Below, one piece after another: positions 24,682-37,221 of a DNA stretch of 64,000 bases; the stretch's first letter is position 1, and the number at the start of each line of letters is the position of its first letter. This stretch comes from Linyphia triangularis. Taxonomy: Eukaryota; Arthropoda; Arachnida; Araneae; Linyphiidae. A model generated the notes under the pieces. It searched no databases and had not been told where the DNA came from. It saw nothing but the letters and a program-made list of their open reading frames with translations. Made by a program: the position numbers and the translations under genes. The DNA lies in NCBI GenBank assembly GCA_963978545.1, contig OZ021732.1, positions 25,492,688 through 25,556,687 of the forward strand, written 5' to 3'.

Positions 24682-27618
24682 CAGAAGAATGAAACTTAAT
24701 TAAACATACGCGAATCTTTTCATTCATTTTAGTTCACGCGACTTGTCATTTTCATTGTATATAAACAAGTAAACTTGTGAGGAAAGATAATTTTCATAGT
24801 TGAAAAACGTTCACTTTTTAACTTATTATTCATAAATTCTATGAAAAGGCGTAAAAAAAAAAAAAATACCGTCAATCAAAAACAGCGCTTGTCTTCCAGT
24901 CAATATTTTATACAACCATCAGTTGAAACAATTAAATTGGAGGTGTTTAAATTCCAGCCTTTTCACCAATAAGCCTATACAAAAGTTATATGTTCTTCTG
25001 TCCGTATGTCAGGGGTTAAGTTTTTCTACCAAAACTAGAAATTGACAGCTACTTTTGTCACAATTTTCGGCATCTTAGAGAGATTTGTAAAGATAATCAT
25101 CGCAAAAATTACCAATGTGGCGAAAAAAGAAATATGAAACCTCAAGGGGTAAATTTTGCCAATCTGCTATGCTAAAAGTTCTGCTACGTTCCAAAATCCA
25201 GATATTATTATTTTTTTTCATTTACAATCAATAACAAAATAAAGTGTGACAACACGTGTTAAAAATTTCCACCCTTCAAATGACTATTCAATTTAAGAGT
25301 ATAAAATTTTGCTTGGCGAAACTAACATTACGCGCAATTAATTTTTTTTTATGAATTTGACCAAACAAAATAATTTTAGGCTGATAAATGTCTTTTTGAA
25401 CCCCTAACCCAAACGGTACAAAAATGTTTCATACAATTGGAAAGAAATTTGCAATCTTAAAAGATGAATCCCACAGAAAAAGTTGAAATTCGATAATTTG
25501 AAGAACTTTACTTTTCACAAAAATTATTTAAATGTATTATTAGTGCAAAGTTCGTTGTAAAGACGGTTGGTAAGAAAATTTGCCAATCGACATTTTAGTT
25601 TTTTTCTTTGCTAATAAATTGTGATTGGGGTTCCACTTAGTGTTATTTAAAAATCATAAAAATAATTTTTCAAAAATCTGAAAAATTCAAAATATATAAT
25701 GATCTTTATATACAAGGTAAAAGTTAAAAACAATGACTCTTTATGCATTTCAAAAGAGTATTTAATGGGTAAAATTTATTTATTTGTGGAAATAAAATTA
25801 AATGGAAACTACTACTATCAAAAACCTAATTTATAAATACATATTTTTTTTAAGCTTAACATTTCCTTTATTGTATTTGTTAATTTCTACTCTGTACCAA
25901 ATCATTACATTATGGTCAGTTTTTCTAAAATCTGCTCTTTTTCCTGTCTTATAACGAATGAAAAATGAAAACGATTCAAACCTAATTTGGAACACATGCT
26001 TGTATTTAATTTTTTTCCCGATGGTCTTGAAAAGGCACTGTATGTTTCCTGTTTGTTTATTCTTTAGATTCAATAGTTAGAATAAACTATAAAAAATGAA
26101 GATTTACGGTTTGTGAATGAACAATGCACTTTTATTCCGGACCGGTCCATTTTTCGAATACTTCTTTCTAATTCATCAAACATTTTAATGAGCATTTACC
26201 TCACCTCAGTTCAATATCATACGAGTGCTCCATCGCTGTTTAAACAAGTTTAACAAACATTTTTCATGGCTCTGCGACAGCCTTTTCAATAGTCTGTCCA
26301 CAAATCAAAAGCTCCGCACAAAAGAAAAGAATTCCAATTTTCTCAAACACCAAACTTAAAATTCCGTTCTCGTTTCCAGTTACCATTTAAGGGAGTGGTT
26401 ATCTGCAGAACTGAAGAATCTCCCAAAACAACGTCCCCTTTAAAAAAAAACATCAACCCGTGATAAAGCGTTACAGTCACGCTACAGCATTCTCTTCACG
26501 TTACAGAGAACCGGGCCCCATTACTAAATTTACTCATGATTTATCTGTCGTACTGACCGCAGGAAAAGTCATCCGAGTTTGTAACATTCCTCGGATGCAG
26601 TTTTTAAGCCTGCAGCTACTCTCGGTGTTACGCATCATTTCCCCAACCAATGGGAGATGACAAGGGCGGAGCTTTGAATAGGATACGCCTTTTTTGGATG
26701 AGTGTCGAATGGGAGGAAGATTCTGTAACGGGACAGTTGACAAAGAAGAAATTGTATAACTTGAGGAAGATTTTTTGTTCCCCGAGGAATTTGGAAGGGG
26801 AAAAAGACAGGGAGATTTTTCGCGCTTGCAATTAAAACGTTTTATTGTTATCAAAATGTTTAAATTTAGTGCAGTCTGTGAATAATAATTGCGTATTTAA
26901 ATTGTTGGTCTGGGGTATTGGTGTAAAACAATTTTTTTTTTGATTTAGAAAAAGTTTGGAAGAAATAATACGAAAAAAACCACACAAAAAAAACCCCACA
27001 ACAACTAAGAAAGCCAAAGTGAACAATTGTTGAGGATTATTCGCAGGGGAGCACAAAGCTCATGGTATAAAATATCAATTTATATGTTGATTGTTTTTAA
27101 AAAAAATATTAGAACTTCCAAAATTAAATCTAAAAAGCTGATGATGAAATAATTTGAAATTTATGTTACACGATACACATCTTTTCATTGTGAATTCTCC
27201 TTTCCACCCCCCTTTTTTTCTTCCAATTTTTAAATCCTAAAGGAGCGGGAGGAGGGGATGGGGGGGTGGGGGGTCAATTGCACCCCACATGTTTCTTTTC
27301 TGAAAATCCTACATTAGAATCAATACCGGTAAATTAAATTAATCTTCTTTCACCAGTGAATGTTCTTTGTCGAATGAAAATTGACACACTGTGAAAATGA
27401 TAAAATAAGAGTTCCGTCCGAATCAAATCCCACGCTGTTTATGTTTCTCCAAACAAATAATATAGCTCCTGAATTTTTTAGTGTGTACTTACTTCTTGTT
27501 ACAAACATAATTTTTAGTCTTTTGAGTGTCGAATAACGATTTATTGCCCTAAGTTCTTTTCCATGTCGAAATTGCATTTTTTCTTTATGCCACTGACCGA
27601 TTCTGTTCAATTTGAAAC

Positions 27619-27667
<49 letters not shown>

Positions 27668-27849
27668 TTATATATATTATATTTAGCTAACAAACTGTTT
27701 TTCCGGCGATACGAAACGATTATTTTGATATACTTCCGCTTCTTTTAGAAGTTTGCATTGAAGCACAATTGAAAATATCAAAATTTGATTAATGAAAGAA
27801 AAAAAGATTACACGTTAGATACAGTACTCAGTGAAAAAGCATTAAATTG
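24682..27849. other. intergenic DNA
   Basis: No gene supported. The block at about 26380-26840 is GC-richer and complex, with overlapping short frames on both strands but no recognisable protein. The rest is AT-rich, with homopolymer runs (26932-26941, 27208-27220, 27240-27273 G-rich) and a (TA)n-rich tract at 27621-27690. Confidence 0.55.
27621..27690. repeat. (TA)n-rich microsatellite
   Basis: About 20 perfect TA units followed by imperfect TATAATATATTATATA-type repeats. Confidence 0.93.
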
Positions 27850-28215
27850 GAGACTTCCAAGTAAATTCCAGGAAAAAAGTTCCCCGATAGATTTCGAAAA
27901 AAAAAAAAAAAAAATCACTGATTTTACGGCAAATTTTTGTTCAAATTTTCCAGATGTGTGATCAAATAGAACACATATGCTAAAAAGATAATATGTCAAA
28001 TTTTAAAAAATAGTTTTGGTGTTAATGGAAAGTTTAAATTATTCCATAACATTAAACTTCTAACGATTACCGCCACAATACTCCGGGTAAATGGCACTAA
28101 AATATGGATGAACGGGGAAACGTGCCTTCATCAGAAAGAAAATTCCCCTAATTTTCGTGAAATTTTAAAAAGCCCCCTGTTATTTCCCTGATTTCCAGGT
28201 TCTGTGGCCACTCAG
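27850..28215. mobile_element. second copy of the CAGGGTGGC MITE family
   Basis: Parallel to 23884-24317 along most of its length: AAAAAGTTCCC, ATCACTGATTTTA, TCCAGATGTGTG, GATCAAATAGAACACATATG, AAAATATGGATGAAC and TTCCCTGATTTCCAGG, ending TGTGGCCACTCAG. The left terminus is too diverged to place exactly. The A tract at 27898-27914 interrupts the front part. Confidence 0.7.
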
Positions 28216-29338
28216 TTATATAATAAATAAGTGGAAGTATTTTTGTTTATACACGTTTTTTTTTTTTTTTTTTTTTATCTTTCTGATTAAAAGATGTTCA
28301 AATAAAATTCATTGAATTTTTTTCAAAAATCTAAGTAGAAAACGACATTTTGAACGAGTGAAATCATATAGTGGTAAAATAAGTCTGAATTCAACACAGA
28401 GAAAATAGCAGATCTATAAGTGTAAGATACTCGAATATTATATTTTTCTCGAGCTAATTACTAGCTTCTTTTTCTACCACAAACACGTGTTTGAAGGATG
28501 TTTTTTTAGGTGTTTATTTTTGAAAACTTACAATTGTCCCTGGATTCATAAAAAAGGATGCAAAATATATTCCATAAAAATAAAGATACCGCTTAGGAAT
28601 ATTTGAATGGAAATACTTTGTTCACTATATTACGTCATTAAAACTAAATACCTTATTTACCAAATCTGTAAATAACGGAAAAGAAATCAAATCCGTCGCA
28701 CAGCTAGAGATAAAATTAATCATCAAACCAAGAATATCTTGAACCTAGGGGTGATAAAAATTTCAGAATGTTATTGCTTCATATGCAATTCTTATGTAAA
28801 CATATTAAATTTAGTGCAACATCTGTTAAATAGACAGGATATCTAACCTATAGAAGAAGGTTGACAGATCACCCCCAAATTGTATTACATCCGGTAACCA
28901 ATGTAGCAGCTGCAATACAATTTTGCTAAGAATTTTATCTCTAAATATTTTAATTATTTTTATTTATTTCCAACCTCAGAGATTACTTAAACAAATGACA
29001 TATTGTTTTTTTAACAAATTATTTGCTTAAATTGTTGTTTGTAACATTTTCAACAGAATACAGATATTGATGAATACATTCACCATAAAAACAAAACAAT
29101 TACCATTGCATGCAATGTTCAGCAGAAGAAGGTAAATTGCAACAAGGAAAAAATAGGTGCCAAAAACATTAAATTAAGAATTCATTGGATTCTACACCAG
29201 ATATTTAAAAAAAAAAAATGATAGATTTATATTTTAAATACGTGATTTGTATCTCACACTGGAATTGGATCACTATGTTAAGACTTTTTCCAATAGAATA
29301 AACAAAATTGTTAACTATGAGTTCTACACTACTCTCTG
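28216..29338. other. intergenic AT-rich DNA
   Basis: Nothing recognisable apart from a T tract at 28258-28276 and an A tract at about 29209-29218. Confidence 0.6.
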
Positions 29339-29483
29339 TTTCATATTTATATTTTAAAACGACGAATATTTCATAGAGAATGGACATAACCACAACCTTT
29401 TATTTACAATTTTCATAGAACACCCAAGTTTCCAGTTTAAATACTCTGTTGCCAAATACATTCACACCGAAAAGCAGCACACG

Positions 29484-29956
29484 TTTGGCGTATACAACCC
29501 AATTATGAGAAATATCATGTGGAAAGGCACGAAGTATTTTTGGAGCCAAAATTCTCCCGTATGATTGTGTTTTTTCACTTAAGGCATTCAACGCTTGCAA
29601 TCATCTGTTACAATCGATAAATATCTCTTTTAATGCTGACGGAGATTGATCTTTGATAGGAGTTACGTTTTCTAAATAATCGAGATAAGTTTGTATTGTT
29701 AATTAAATAACATCAAATGAGCCTTTTCTGAGTATTTTTCGCATTCTATTATGTCTTCATTATATTCCTCATCGTTTAAAAGGTTATGGACTTCATCATC
29801 AGCCAAGATTAATTCTTTAATTTTGTTTTGTAAACGTTCAATGTTGTATTCTATATCAGTTTGCATACTAGTAGGATCATTCAGTTTCGTAACGAAGGCG
29901 CGAAGTGTTATTCGTTTTCTTTTAAGTAAACCAAGTTTTTCTGCAACGAATGACAT
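29484..29956 (-). pseudogene. BEL/Pao gag N-terminal part, frameshifted and truncated
   Basis: From the ATG at 29956 the frame reads MSFVAEKLGLLKRKRITLRA, then FVTKLNDPTSMQTDIEYNIE: the LK-KR-x-LR-x-x-VTKL-N pattern that opens Pao-type gag proteins. After a stop and frameshift the conserved YLDYLENVTPIKDQSPSALK segment and an in-frame TGA follow. Next comes LNALSEKTQSYGRILAPKI and FPHDISHNWVVYAKR, the gag segment of this family. The homology ends there at the deletion joint with the LTR. The protein would form the retrotransposon particle core; this copy is dead. Confidence 0.8.
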
Positions 29957-30009
29957 TGTAATTCGGGTTCGTGACGAAAGTTTAATTTAAACAAGTTTAG
30001 TATGACTTA

Positions 30010-30028
30010 CCCGAGTATTTCGGCACCA
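30010..30028 (-). other. primer-binding site of the BEL/Pao element
   Basis: On the minus strand, TGGTGCCGAAATACTCGGG starts three bases after the CA end of the LTR. TGG is the expected complement of a tRNA CCA end, and TGGTGCCGAAA is the usual start of BEL primer sites. Confidence 0.65.
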
Positions 30029-30293
30029 GAATGTTGAGTATTAATATTTTAAAACGACGAATATTTCACAGAGAATTGACAACCACAATCTTTTATTTAC
30101 AATTTTCATAGAACACCCAAGTTTCCAGTTTATTCACACCGTAAAGCAGCAAACGATTATATTATGCGCCGTGACGTCATCGTCGTCTGATCTTAGAGCG
30201 CAACACTCTTTCTCTCGCACATTAATATACAAATTGTACAAAATTATCCCCTCCGCCGTTTCTAACAAAGATTCATAAAATTTTGTAATAACA

Positions 30294-30608
30294 CAAAATA
30301 TATTTTGCATACGTAAGTACTGCGATCATGGAGTAATGATGTATAAAAACAAAAATTAAACACAAGTTTTAATTTTCGCCACCAGATCAAAATTTGTCAT
30401 TTAAAATCAAGTTTACAGGCTGAGGTTTATAGGGAAATTTGTAATTGAAGTTCTAGATTTTGGAGAAAAAAAAACCTAATAAAGTTTTGAATATCTATCT
30501 TATAATTGTTGTCCTTGAAGTGCATTTTTCAAAAGTTCGAATATTTAAAAATAATTTATTTTATAAGAAATTATTTTCCTATGACCGTTTTATGTGTAAA
30601 TTTTTTTT
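30294..30608. other. spacer between BEL remnant and SINE
   Basis: AT-rich, nothing recognisable. Confidence 0.6.
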
Positions 30609-30788
30609 AGGTTGGTTGTTTTCAGATTATCTGGCGCCGTCAGCAACACGAGGGCTATAATGCGCCGAAACATTCGTCATTAGACAAGCCAACATACATT
30701 TACAAACACCCATGCCTAATACGGGACTCGAACCCGCAACCTCGCGGTCTAGAAGCTAGCACGCTAACCACTATTCCGTTTGGTCGGC
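30609..30788 (-). mobile_element. tRNA-derived SINE, copy 1
   Basis: On the minus strand the head has an RNA polymerase III A box (TAGTGGTTAGCGTG) and a perfect B box (GGTTCGAGTCC) in tRNA-like spacing, followed by a unique body (GGCATGGGTGTTTGTAAATG, TTGGCTTGTCTAATGACGAA) and a tail ending in CCAACC-type repeats instead of poly(A). Flanking AATTTTTTTT is present on both sides (30599-30608 and 30789-30798) as target-site duplication. A near-identical copy is at 62821-62997. It is not a functional tRNA gene: the acceptor-stem 3' half is absent and the body continues. Confidence 0.9.
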
Positions 30789-31929
30789 AATTTTTTTTGG
30801 AAGATATGTTAATTACTATCCCTAAACCGCTTTGATCATGAAAACTAGTTATGAACATTTTTGTATAACCTTCTTAATTTTTTTAATTTATTAATTCATT
30901 AATGACTTTGTGATGATGGTCACAAGAAAACTAAGACAAATTACTTAGATAACGACGATTGCTTATGTTTATAGGTTGCACTTTTGGATGCCTTGTTCCG
31001 AGATCGATTCCCGCCTGGTCCTTGTAGTCTTTACAATTTTAAATTTTTTTTTCCATCAAGAGCTATACATATCACATATGAGTTTAGTGAAGTTTCAATT
31101 TTAAACCCAGAACTGAATAATTTTGAAAACAGATCGATAAAAAACATAATTTATTTTCAAATTTTTGTACATAATTACAAAATTCTTATGAATATTCTTG
31201 ATGAATGAATCTCCTAAAAAGAAAAGAAAACTGTAATTAAATACAAGAAAACATAGACATTTTCAATTAAAAAAAAAAAAGAGTATAAAATAGTATTAGA
31301 ACATTGTAATAAAATGGTATAAAGATCAATATAATAGGAATCAATTAAACTCCTATGAATAGGTGTATTTTTTGTTTACATTGATGGTATTCATAACTTT
31401 ACAAAAGAAATCGAGTGCACTGATTTTAACATTCTTTACAGGGGAAACTGTGGTTTTCTATTTCACGATGGGGCCAAAAATTATTCGTTCGTGTGAAATT
31501 AAGCAAAAAATAATCGCTAAATTTTCTTCCTTTGAAGTTCAAATTTTGCAATTTAAGAGTGGGTGTATGCATTTTGTTAAATGGGAGATGTAATATCGAG
31601 CTATGTTTTAAAAACAGGTCGAACCTTCAACAACTACAAGGAAAATTGACATTTCAAATCTACCCATGTAAAATCTCACTATCCTAAAATGAGTTATTTC
31701 AAAATAATGATGAACATAAAAAGAATCAATGGACTTTGGCCGATAAGTTATAAAGAGTGCCAGTAACTATACACCTAATAATAATAATAATAATAATAAA
31801 TAAAAATCAATGAAACAACAAATGCAGAGACGGTTAGATAGTTACAAAACTGGTTCAATCCATTTTTCATAAATTTTGCAGGGGACAACAAAAACGTTTT
31901 ACAGCCAGCATTTAGTCCTATGAGAAGCA
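30789..31929. other. intergenic AT-rich DNA
   Basis: No genes or elements recognised. Short (AAT)n run at about 31779-31800. Confidence 0.6.
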
Positions 31930-33668
31930 TGAGTTTGAATGTACAGAACCCCAAAAAAATCAGAACGATGGCTATATCTTTTGTTCTAATTGTTGAAATA
32001 ACAAACAAAAGGTACCGTTGTAAATCGTGGAAGGTTTTTAATAATTGTATGTAGTTTTTTTTTTTTATCATGAGGGGTCATCTACATATTAAAACAGAAC
32101 CAAACTTTAAAAAGTTCAATAGCAACCTCATAATATTATTCCATATTTGGATTCAGCATTAAAAAAGAATACGAAATGCACAAATTTGTAATTTTCTAAT
32201 GAATGGTTTGTAATTTAAATGATAAAACGAAAACGATAAATTAATGTTAAATAAAAAAGTTGTTTTTTTGGCCATAAATACTTAAATAATTGATATATTT
32301 CAGAATTTTTTCTTCTCAAAAGATAGTTTGTTTAAATGGCCAAACATAAATAACAATCAACTTTTGCATCAATTTCTTTTTTAATAATTAATTAATAAAA
32401 CAATTTTAAATTTTTTTTTTAATAGAAACATATATATATTTTTTTGCTTTCATTAGATTTGCCATGGTCTGAAACCCCACCACAATTTTTTTCTTTTCAT
32501 TTTGACTTTTAGTTCTTGATTTTTTAGCGAAAATGTGAAAAACGCTCACTTTAAGGGACCGTATAGTAGACGACTTTTGAAAACTATCAAATATTAATTC
32601 AAGGTAAACTAGAGGTGTGGAAAATCACACAACGTTCAATTATCGTAAAATAGGGTGAATAGGAACAGCGGGGTGAATCGGAACAGAATTTCTTGAGATT
32701 ACAAAAAAAAAATATTATTTTATATAAACAAAGCAGTTTTATTTTTTGTATGTATATTTTTAATCTGTCTAACGTGTTTGGAATCGTGGAACATATGTTT
32801 TGTGTGGTTTTCAACAGTGCCCTTTTTTTAAAAAAAATTTACTTCCTTAAATTACATTTATTTAAAACCACATTTTTTAAGCAATTTCAATAAGTTATCC
32901 TTTAAAAATTTTACTGAATCAGGTGATTTTTTCATTTTATAAATAATTTCAACGATCAAGTTACATTTGTGTTTACAGTGAAATGTTTCTGTAAAATAAT
33001 CACACTTTGCTGAATACTGTTTACTAATGCCTACATTTTATATTTATTAATTTTCTAATTATCAGTAATATACGTTATACTTCTGTAATTACAGTAATCG
33101 ATATTTTATTTATTTCGTGTGAAGAACGCACGTCTTTAACGTTATAAATAAATTATGTTACTTTTGCGTTTACTTGCTATTTTTGTATTAATCTTAAGCA
33201 TGTCACTATAAATCCAAGTAGTTTCTATGTAATTTTAGAATATTTGTATTTTATAACGTCGTGAAACGCCTCACTGACCGTTTGATTTCTCCCGCTGTGA
33301 AGTAGAATCTTAAAAATACCTTCCGTTTTATGGAAATTCTCCCTGAAGATCGGTCAAAAAATGGTCGAAACATTTTCGCTTATAAGTGACGTGTTTTTCA
33401 ACATGATGCATTGAAATTTGGTATATAGAGTAAATGATGTATTCTGAATCGAATGAAATGATAAAAAATAAGGGTTCGTATTGAAATTTTCGAAGATAGC
33501 GTTACTTTTACTTAGTAAACGGTCCCTCAAGAAAAAGAAATTGCATCAGATATATAGAAAATCGTATGCAAAACATTTTGGTGCAAACCGTAAGATTCTA
33601 CGATAATTAGAACCGAAGATATAGCCATCGTTCTGTTTTTTTTGGGGGGGGGGGGGGTACTGTACTTT
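31930..33668. mobile_element. large inverted-repeat structure, candidate nested DNA element
   Basis: Three blocks on the left reappear inverted and in mirrored order on the right. A: 31938-32000, matching 33592-33668 inverted (CAGAACGATGGCTATATCTT core). B: near 32360, matching about 33545 inverted (GCATCAATTTCTTTTTT-like). C: TTAAGGGACCGT at 32551, matching TTGAGGGACCGT inverted from 33530. C could be the end of a separate TTAA-type element (32551-33530), with A and B an older element around it. There is no recognisable coding sequence. The class is unknown and the limits are approximate. Confidence 0.5.
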
Positions 33669-33927
33669 TACCTGTATTATGAATTAAAAGTGGATTAAAA
33701 ATATTTCCAAATTGAAACGCTTTACCAATAACGCTTTGCTAGACCATTGTTGACAGTAATAGATATCATTTATCGGCATATTTTCGAAATCATTTGTCGG
33801 ATCACACAATCAAATGTTTGGGTAACATTGAGGAATAATTGCCTCATCAAGTTTAAACTAATTCTCCAGTTGGCACAACTATGAACGTCTAAAGCGTCTC
33901 AAAAATCCATTTCGTCATCTTTGTAAA

Positions 33928-33932
<5 letters not shown>

Positions 33933-33984
<52 letters not shown>
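33933..33984. repeat. (TA)n microsatellite
   Basis: About 26 TA units. Confidence 0.95.
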
Positions 33985-33990
<6 letters not shown>

Positions 33991-34118
33991 TATTTTATCA
34001 ATGTTGTATATCACACATAGGTAGAGATTGGGTGACATCCAGTACTACGAGTTAATAAAAACATCAAAAAAATATAGTAGTAATGATATATTTCTTTAAG
34101 AAAAATTAGTTTGAGGGG

Positions 34119-34148
<30 letters not shown>
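34119..34148. repeat. poly(A) tract
   Basis: Thirty consecutive A residues. It has no clear retrotransposon body on its left. Confidence 0.95.
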
Positions 34149-34149
<1 letters not shown>

Positions 34150-36557
34150 GAAATGGCGTTAAGAGTAAAAAATTAGCATTACTTTAAGATTCAGCAGGAT
34201 AAGTTTTCCTTGATTATCCAAAGTTGTCTGTAAGTGACTTATGAGAATTCGCAAATAGTATCGAGACCGATCCGGTCGGCCCACTTACGGTCAATGGGGG
34301 GATTTCGGATAACTTCCAGTTAGTTGCAATGACTAGCAGGGGACAAGTATAAAATATCTTACGTACTTTTAGACACCGGCTCTGACAATTTCCTGTTATA
34401 GATAGAAAATAGGTAAAAAGAAATCATTATGCTCGTTATAAGGGTCATTCTCCCGAAAAGTCCACTTTGCTATATCATGTCTACAAAACTCATTTTAATG
34501 GTTTATTTTTTAGACTGAACGTTTTGTTTTAACGGAATGCCGCACATTCGTCGCAAATAACCGATAACGATCCAGCGAATAATTTACAGAAACAGCGTTA
34601 TGAACTAATAGCAACATCAGAAAGAGATATTTATTTGACGTTCCTTCAGATACAATTAAAACTACACGTAATCAGTATAACTTAAAACCAGACGATTCAA
34701 ACGCCCGATCGTTTGTTGCGTATCGATGTGCAGATACTCTAAAACACCAGTAGCTACCACCTCCTCGTGTAACGCCTTTCGCCAGAAACAAACATACTTC
34801 TATTTAAAGCACCACACAAGCATAAACGAAATCAGCGAATCCCACATCGACAAAAAAAAAATAAATAAACAAAAGATAAAATCCTTGTCGCAAACCAGCC
34901 TCCCCGCAGCAGATGGTAGATACCACCACCTCTAGAAAACCCCACAGTTCATCACTTTTTGAAAAACGAACAGAATCCATTTCTGCCGTGAAGAAGAATT
35001 ACAAAATGAAAAAAAGAAAAAAACCGAAGTTACAAGCTGAAGAGAGCGTAGTGGGCGTTTCTTCATTAACTGTTGCGGCATCCATTAGAGGAACGGACCC
35101 ATAAATCAGTCAGCTCCCTTGGCCCCGGCTTGACCGCTCGGACACGCCTTCTCAGCCTCGGGCATACACCAGTTCTTCAACATCAAAGTGGCATATGTCA
35201 TATTCAAAACCATTAACAGAAACAAATACTATACTACTCTCATAACTTGCAACAAGTGATTTCAAAATCGAATAAGATGTGTAAAAATAAGTTATTAATT
35301 ACCCAATTTAATTATATATTATACAATAAAATAATACCTATTACCAAATGGAATAGTCATATTACCTACCAGATGTTTAGGAGAATGAAATTAATGGCAC
35401 AAAATCGCACATACGGTACACAGAGCAAAAATACCCAGAGCCAGAGTGAATTACAAAAATACCACTTTGAGATCCATAACGGCAGTATGCTTGGTTTTCA
35501 ATAATTGAGCAAAAGAAGGTGATGGGACGATACTTATGATCTCATTTTGAGGGCTATTTTACGTTAGAAGGGCGAAAAGTATTGTAACTCGTAATCCAAT
35601 TCGACACAAACAACTCATACTGTTTGCGTTAAAACAAATTTAGCTAAGCGCGTTTCACGGTAACAAAGTTCGACACCATCGACCATACTCGAAGAACATT
35701 AAACCTTTCTTGATAATGGGTACCAAGGTCATCATTGTTGCACTTAGTTTTCTCGAACACAATGATTATTGCAACTTTACCACGATCATTTGATCAGCAA
35801 TGAATCTGGCGCACCGATAATAAGAAAATTCAGTTTTCTGACTTGCATCACTTTGTCTCGCAGTGCCACAAATGGGGAAATTCGGAAGGCCACCTCTTCC
35901 GAATTTTCAGATCCCTTTTAGTACAAAAGGGTTTTGACGGAACGAGAAAGGAATATAAAGCGGTTGACGTGCGGCGCTTAATAAAGTAGAACCGGATAGT
36001 TTGTCGCATGCCTGTCCATTGTGTTTAGAGTAAGTAGCAAAAGAAACATCAAAGGGTGATTGGAAAACTTAATACAGTCATCAACTGTGTTTTCAACCGA
36101 ATAATCTTATATCCATCTTGCATTATTATTTTTGAGAATCAAATGACCTCATTATTTGAGAGGAACAGTGTATAGAATTTCAAGTAAACACAAGCAATTT
36201 TGAATATATAATATTGCATTTGCTAAAATGAAAAGTAGCAACAATTTATCCGAAACGAAGAAACCATTCGTGTTTGCATTTGGGCGATTTAAAGTATAGA
36301 GATAATTAGAAGTATAACGCAAACAAATGTCGTAGTGTACGGATTTTTTTTTATACACTTAAAGTCTACATAAAGATATTCGTAAATAGCAACTACAACT
36401 TCATGTTTCAGCACTACAGATTACACTTTGCGAATGCATAATTGTTTTTGAAGTGGTACTTGGTAGTTTGCTCACAAGATGCTAAAAACAAAAACCTAGA
36501 ATTTCTTTAAGTATTTATGCCACTTTTTCAAATACCAATATTCAAAGTGAACGCTAA
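34149..36557. other. intergenic DNA between the convergent lim1 and rbm19 genes
   Basis: No gene supported. Two GC-richer, complex blocks stand out (about 34250-34420 and 34700-35170), as does 35850-36010, which contains small hairpins (for example CCCTTTT-aGTAC-AAAAGGG at about 35914). They may be regulatory, or part of a long rbm19 3' UTR if an early poly(A) site is not used. Frames of 60-85 codons here have no recognisable domain. Confidence 0.5.
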
Positions 36558-36563
36558 TTTATT
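36558..36563 (-). promoter_or_regulatory. candidate rbm19 poly(A) signal
   Basis: AATAAA on the minus strand, about 390 bases after the rbm19 stop codon. It is the nearest clear hexamer; use is not proven. Confidence 0.4.
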
Positions 36564-36950
36564 ACTTTCAATCATGCTCATGTCACTTCTGCGGAATGTT
36601 ACTCTTAACAAGTAAATGATACAAACTTGAAAAAAAATCAGTTCCTTGAGGTTGGTTATACATTTCAGTACGTGAGATACCAAAAGGTAAGTTTAGTGAA
36701 ATCCCAAAATCATTCTTGCAAAAGTCTAAAACTCCCGATTAAAAAACAGTCTATCTTCAAAATGAGTAGACACAACAATCGTTGCGGCTGATAGTCTCAT
36801 TGTCTATAGTAGAGCTGCCTAACAACTATTGTTGTACTTTTCCATGTTTCTCCCAACCGAGACGTGAACGTGGTTCAATTTAAAGACCCTCCCTCATTTC
36901 CCCGTCAGAAAATCTCCAATACAATCATCTTTACCTGTTCTCCACGAGAC
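36564..36950 (-). other. probable rbm19 3' UTR
   Basis: The region between the stop codon at 36951-36953 and the candidate poly(A) hexamer. A GAACAG|GTAAAG donor-like site lies just after the stop codon (around 36935), so a spliced UTR is possible. No repeats or elements seen. Confidence 0.45.
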
Positions 36951-37036
36951 TCAGTCTTCGTCGGCTCCGAATCGTGCGGCCGCAAGAGCTACATCTTCAT
37001 TTAGCTTCCGCTTTTTCATCTTCCTTTTGGGCTCAC
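36951..37036 (-). CDS. rbm19: RNA-binding protein 19 (MRD1-like), terminal coding exon
   Basis: On the minus strand the exon follows a CTCTCGTTTTAG acceptor and reads GT-GAG-CCC. The codon split is phase 1 and joins exactly to the final A of the exon at 55419-55545, giving AGT (Ser). The peptide is EPKRKMKKRKLNEDVALAAA followed by RFGADED and TGA (36951-36953). This lysine/arginine-rich tail directly after the last RRM corresponds to the short basic tail of vertebrate RBM19, which from memory starts E-P-P-K-K-K-R. RBM19/Mrd1 is a nucleolar multi-RRM protein needed for processing of pre-rRNA to the small ribosomal subunit. The matched phase and position support the joining, despite the 18.4 kb intron and the diverged tail. 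Confidence 0.8.
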
Positions 37037-37221
37037 CTAAAACGAGAGAGAAAAGATGAGTACACAATAAGTCACGACTGCGATACTAAAAAAAAAAAAA
37101 AAATAATAATAAAAACCGCACCTTTATTTAAAAATTTTATTTGAAGTAAATTTTTTTACTGAAAGCTCTTTTTGCCAAAAGAAAACGCATTTTTCTTTTA
37201 AAGTAATGCGATGTTTTCTTA
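37037..37221 (-). other. rbm19 last intron, acceptor-proximal part
   Basis: Short AT-rich stretch between the rbm19 acceptor and the Tc1 element, with an A tract at 37089-37102. Confidence 0.75.

Larger units (their letters stand above)
29339..30293 (-). mobile_element. internally deleted BEL/Pao LTR retrotransposon
   Basis: Read on the minus strand, the right part (about 30293-30032) is a 5' LTR, followed by a primer-binding site, a gag 5' part, and then a second copy of the LTR 3' part (about 29483-29339). The two LTR copies share a block with AAACTGGAAACTTGGGTGTT, CTATGAAAATTGTAAATAAA and TATTCGTCGTTTTAAAATAT. The gag frame runs directly into the second LTR copy, so the rest of gag, all of pol and the LTR front were lost in one deletion. 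Outer LTR limits are estimates, and no clear target duplication was found. Confidence 0.8.

Noticed and set aside
30700..30788. tRNA gene on the minus strand
   Set aside because: A and B boxes are good, but the acceptor-stem 3' half is missing, the sequence continues into a shared body, and a second copy with target duplication exists at 62821-62997. It is a SINE.
34365..34405. VLLDTGSDNFLL: aspartic-protease-like motif
   Set aside because: The frame has stops a few codons on each side and no other protease or retroelement motif follows. A short chance match is as likely as a remnant.
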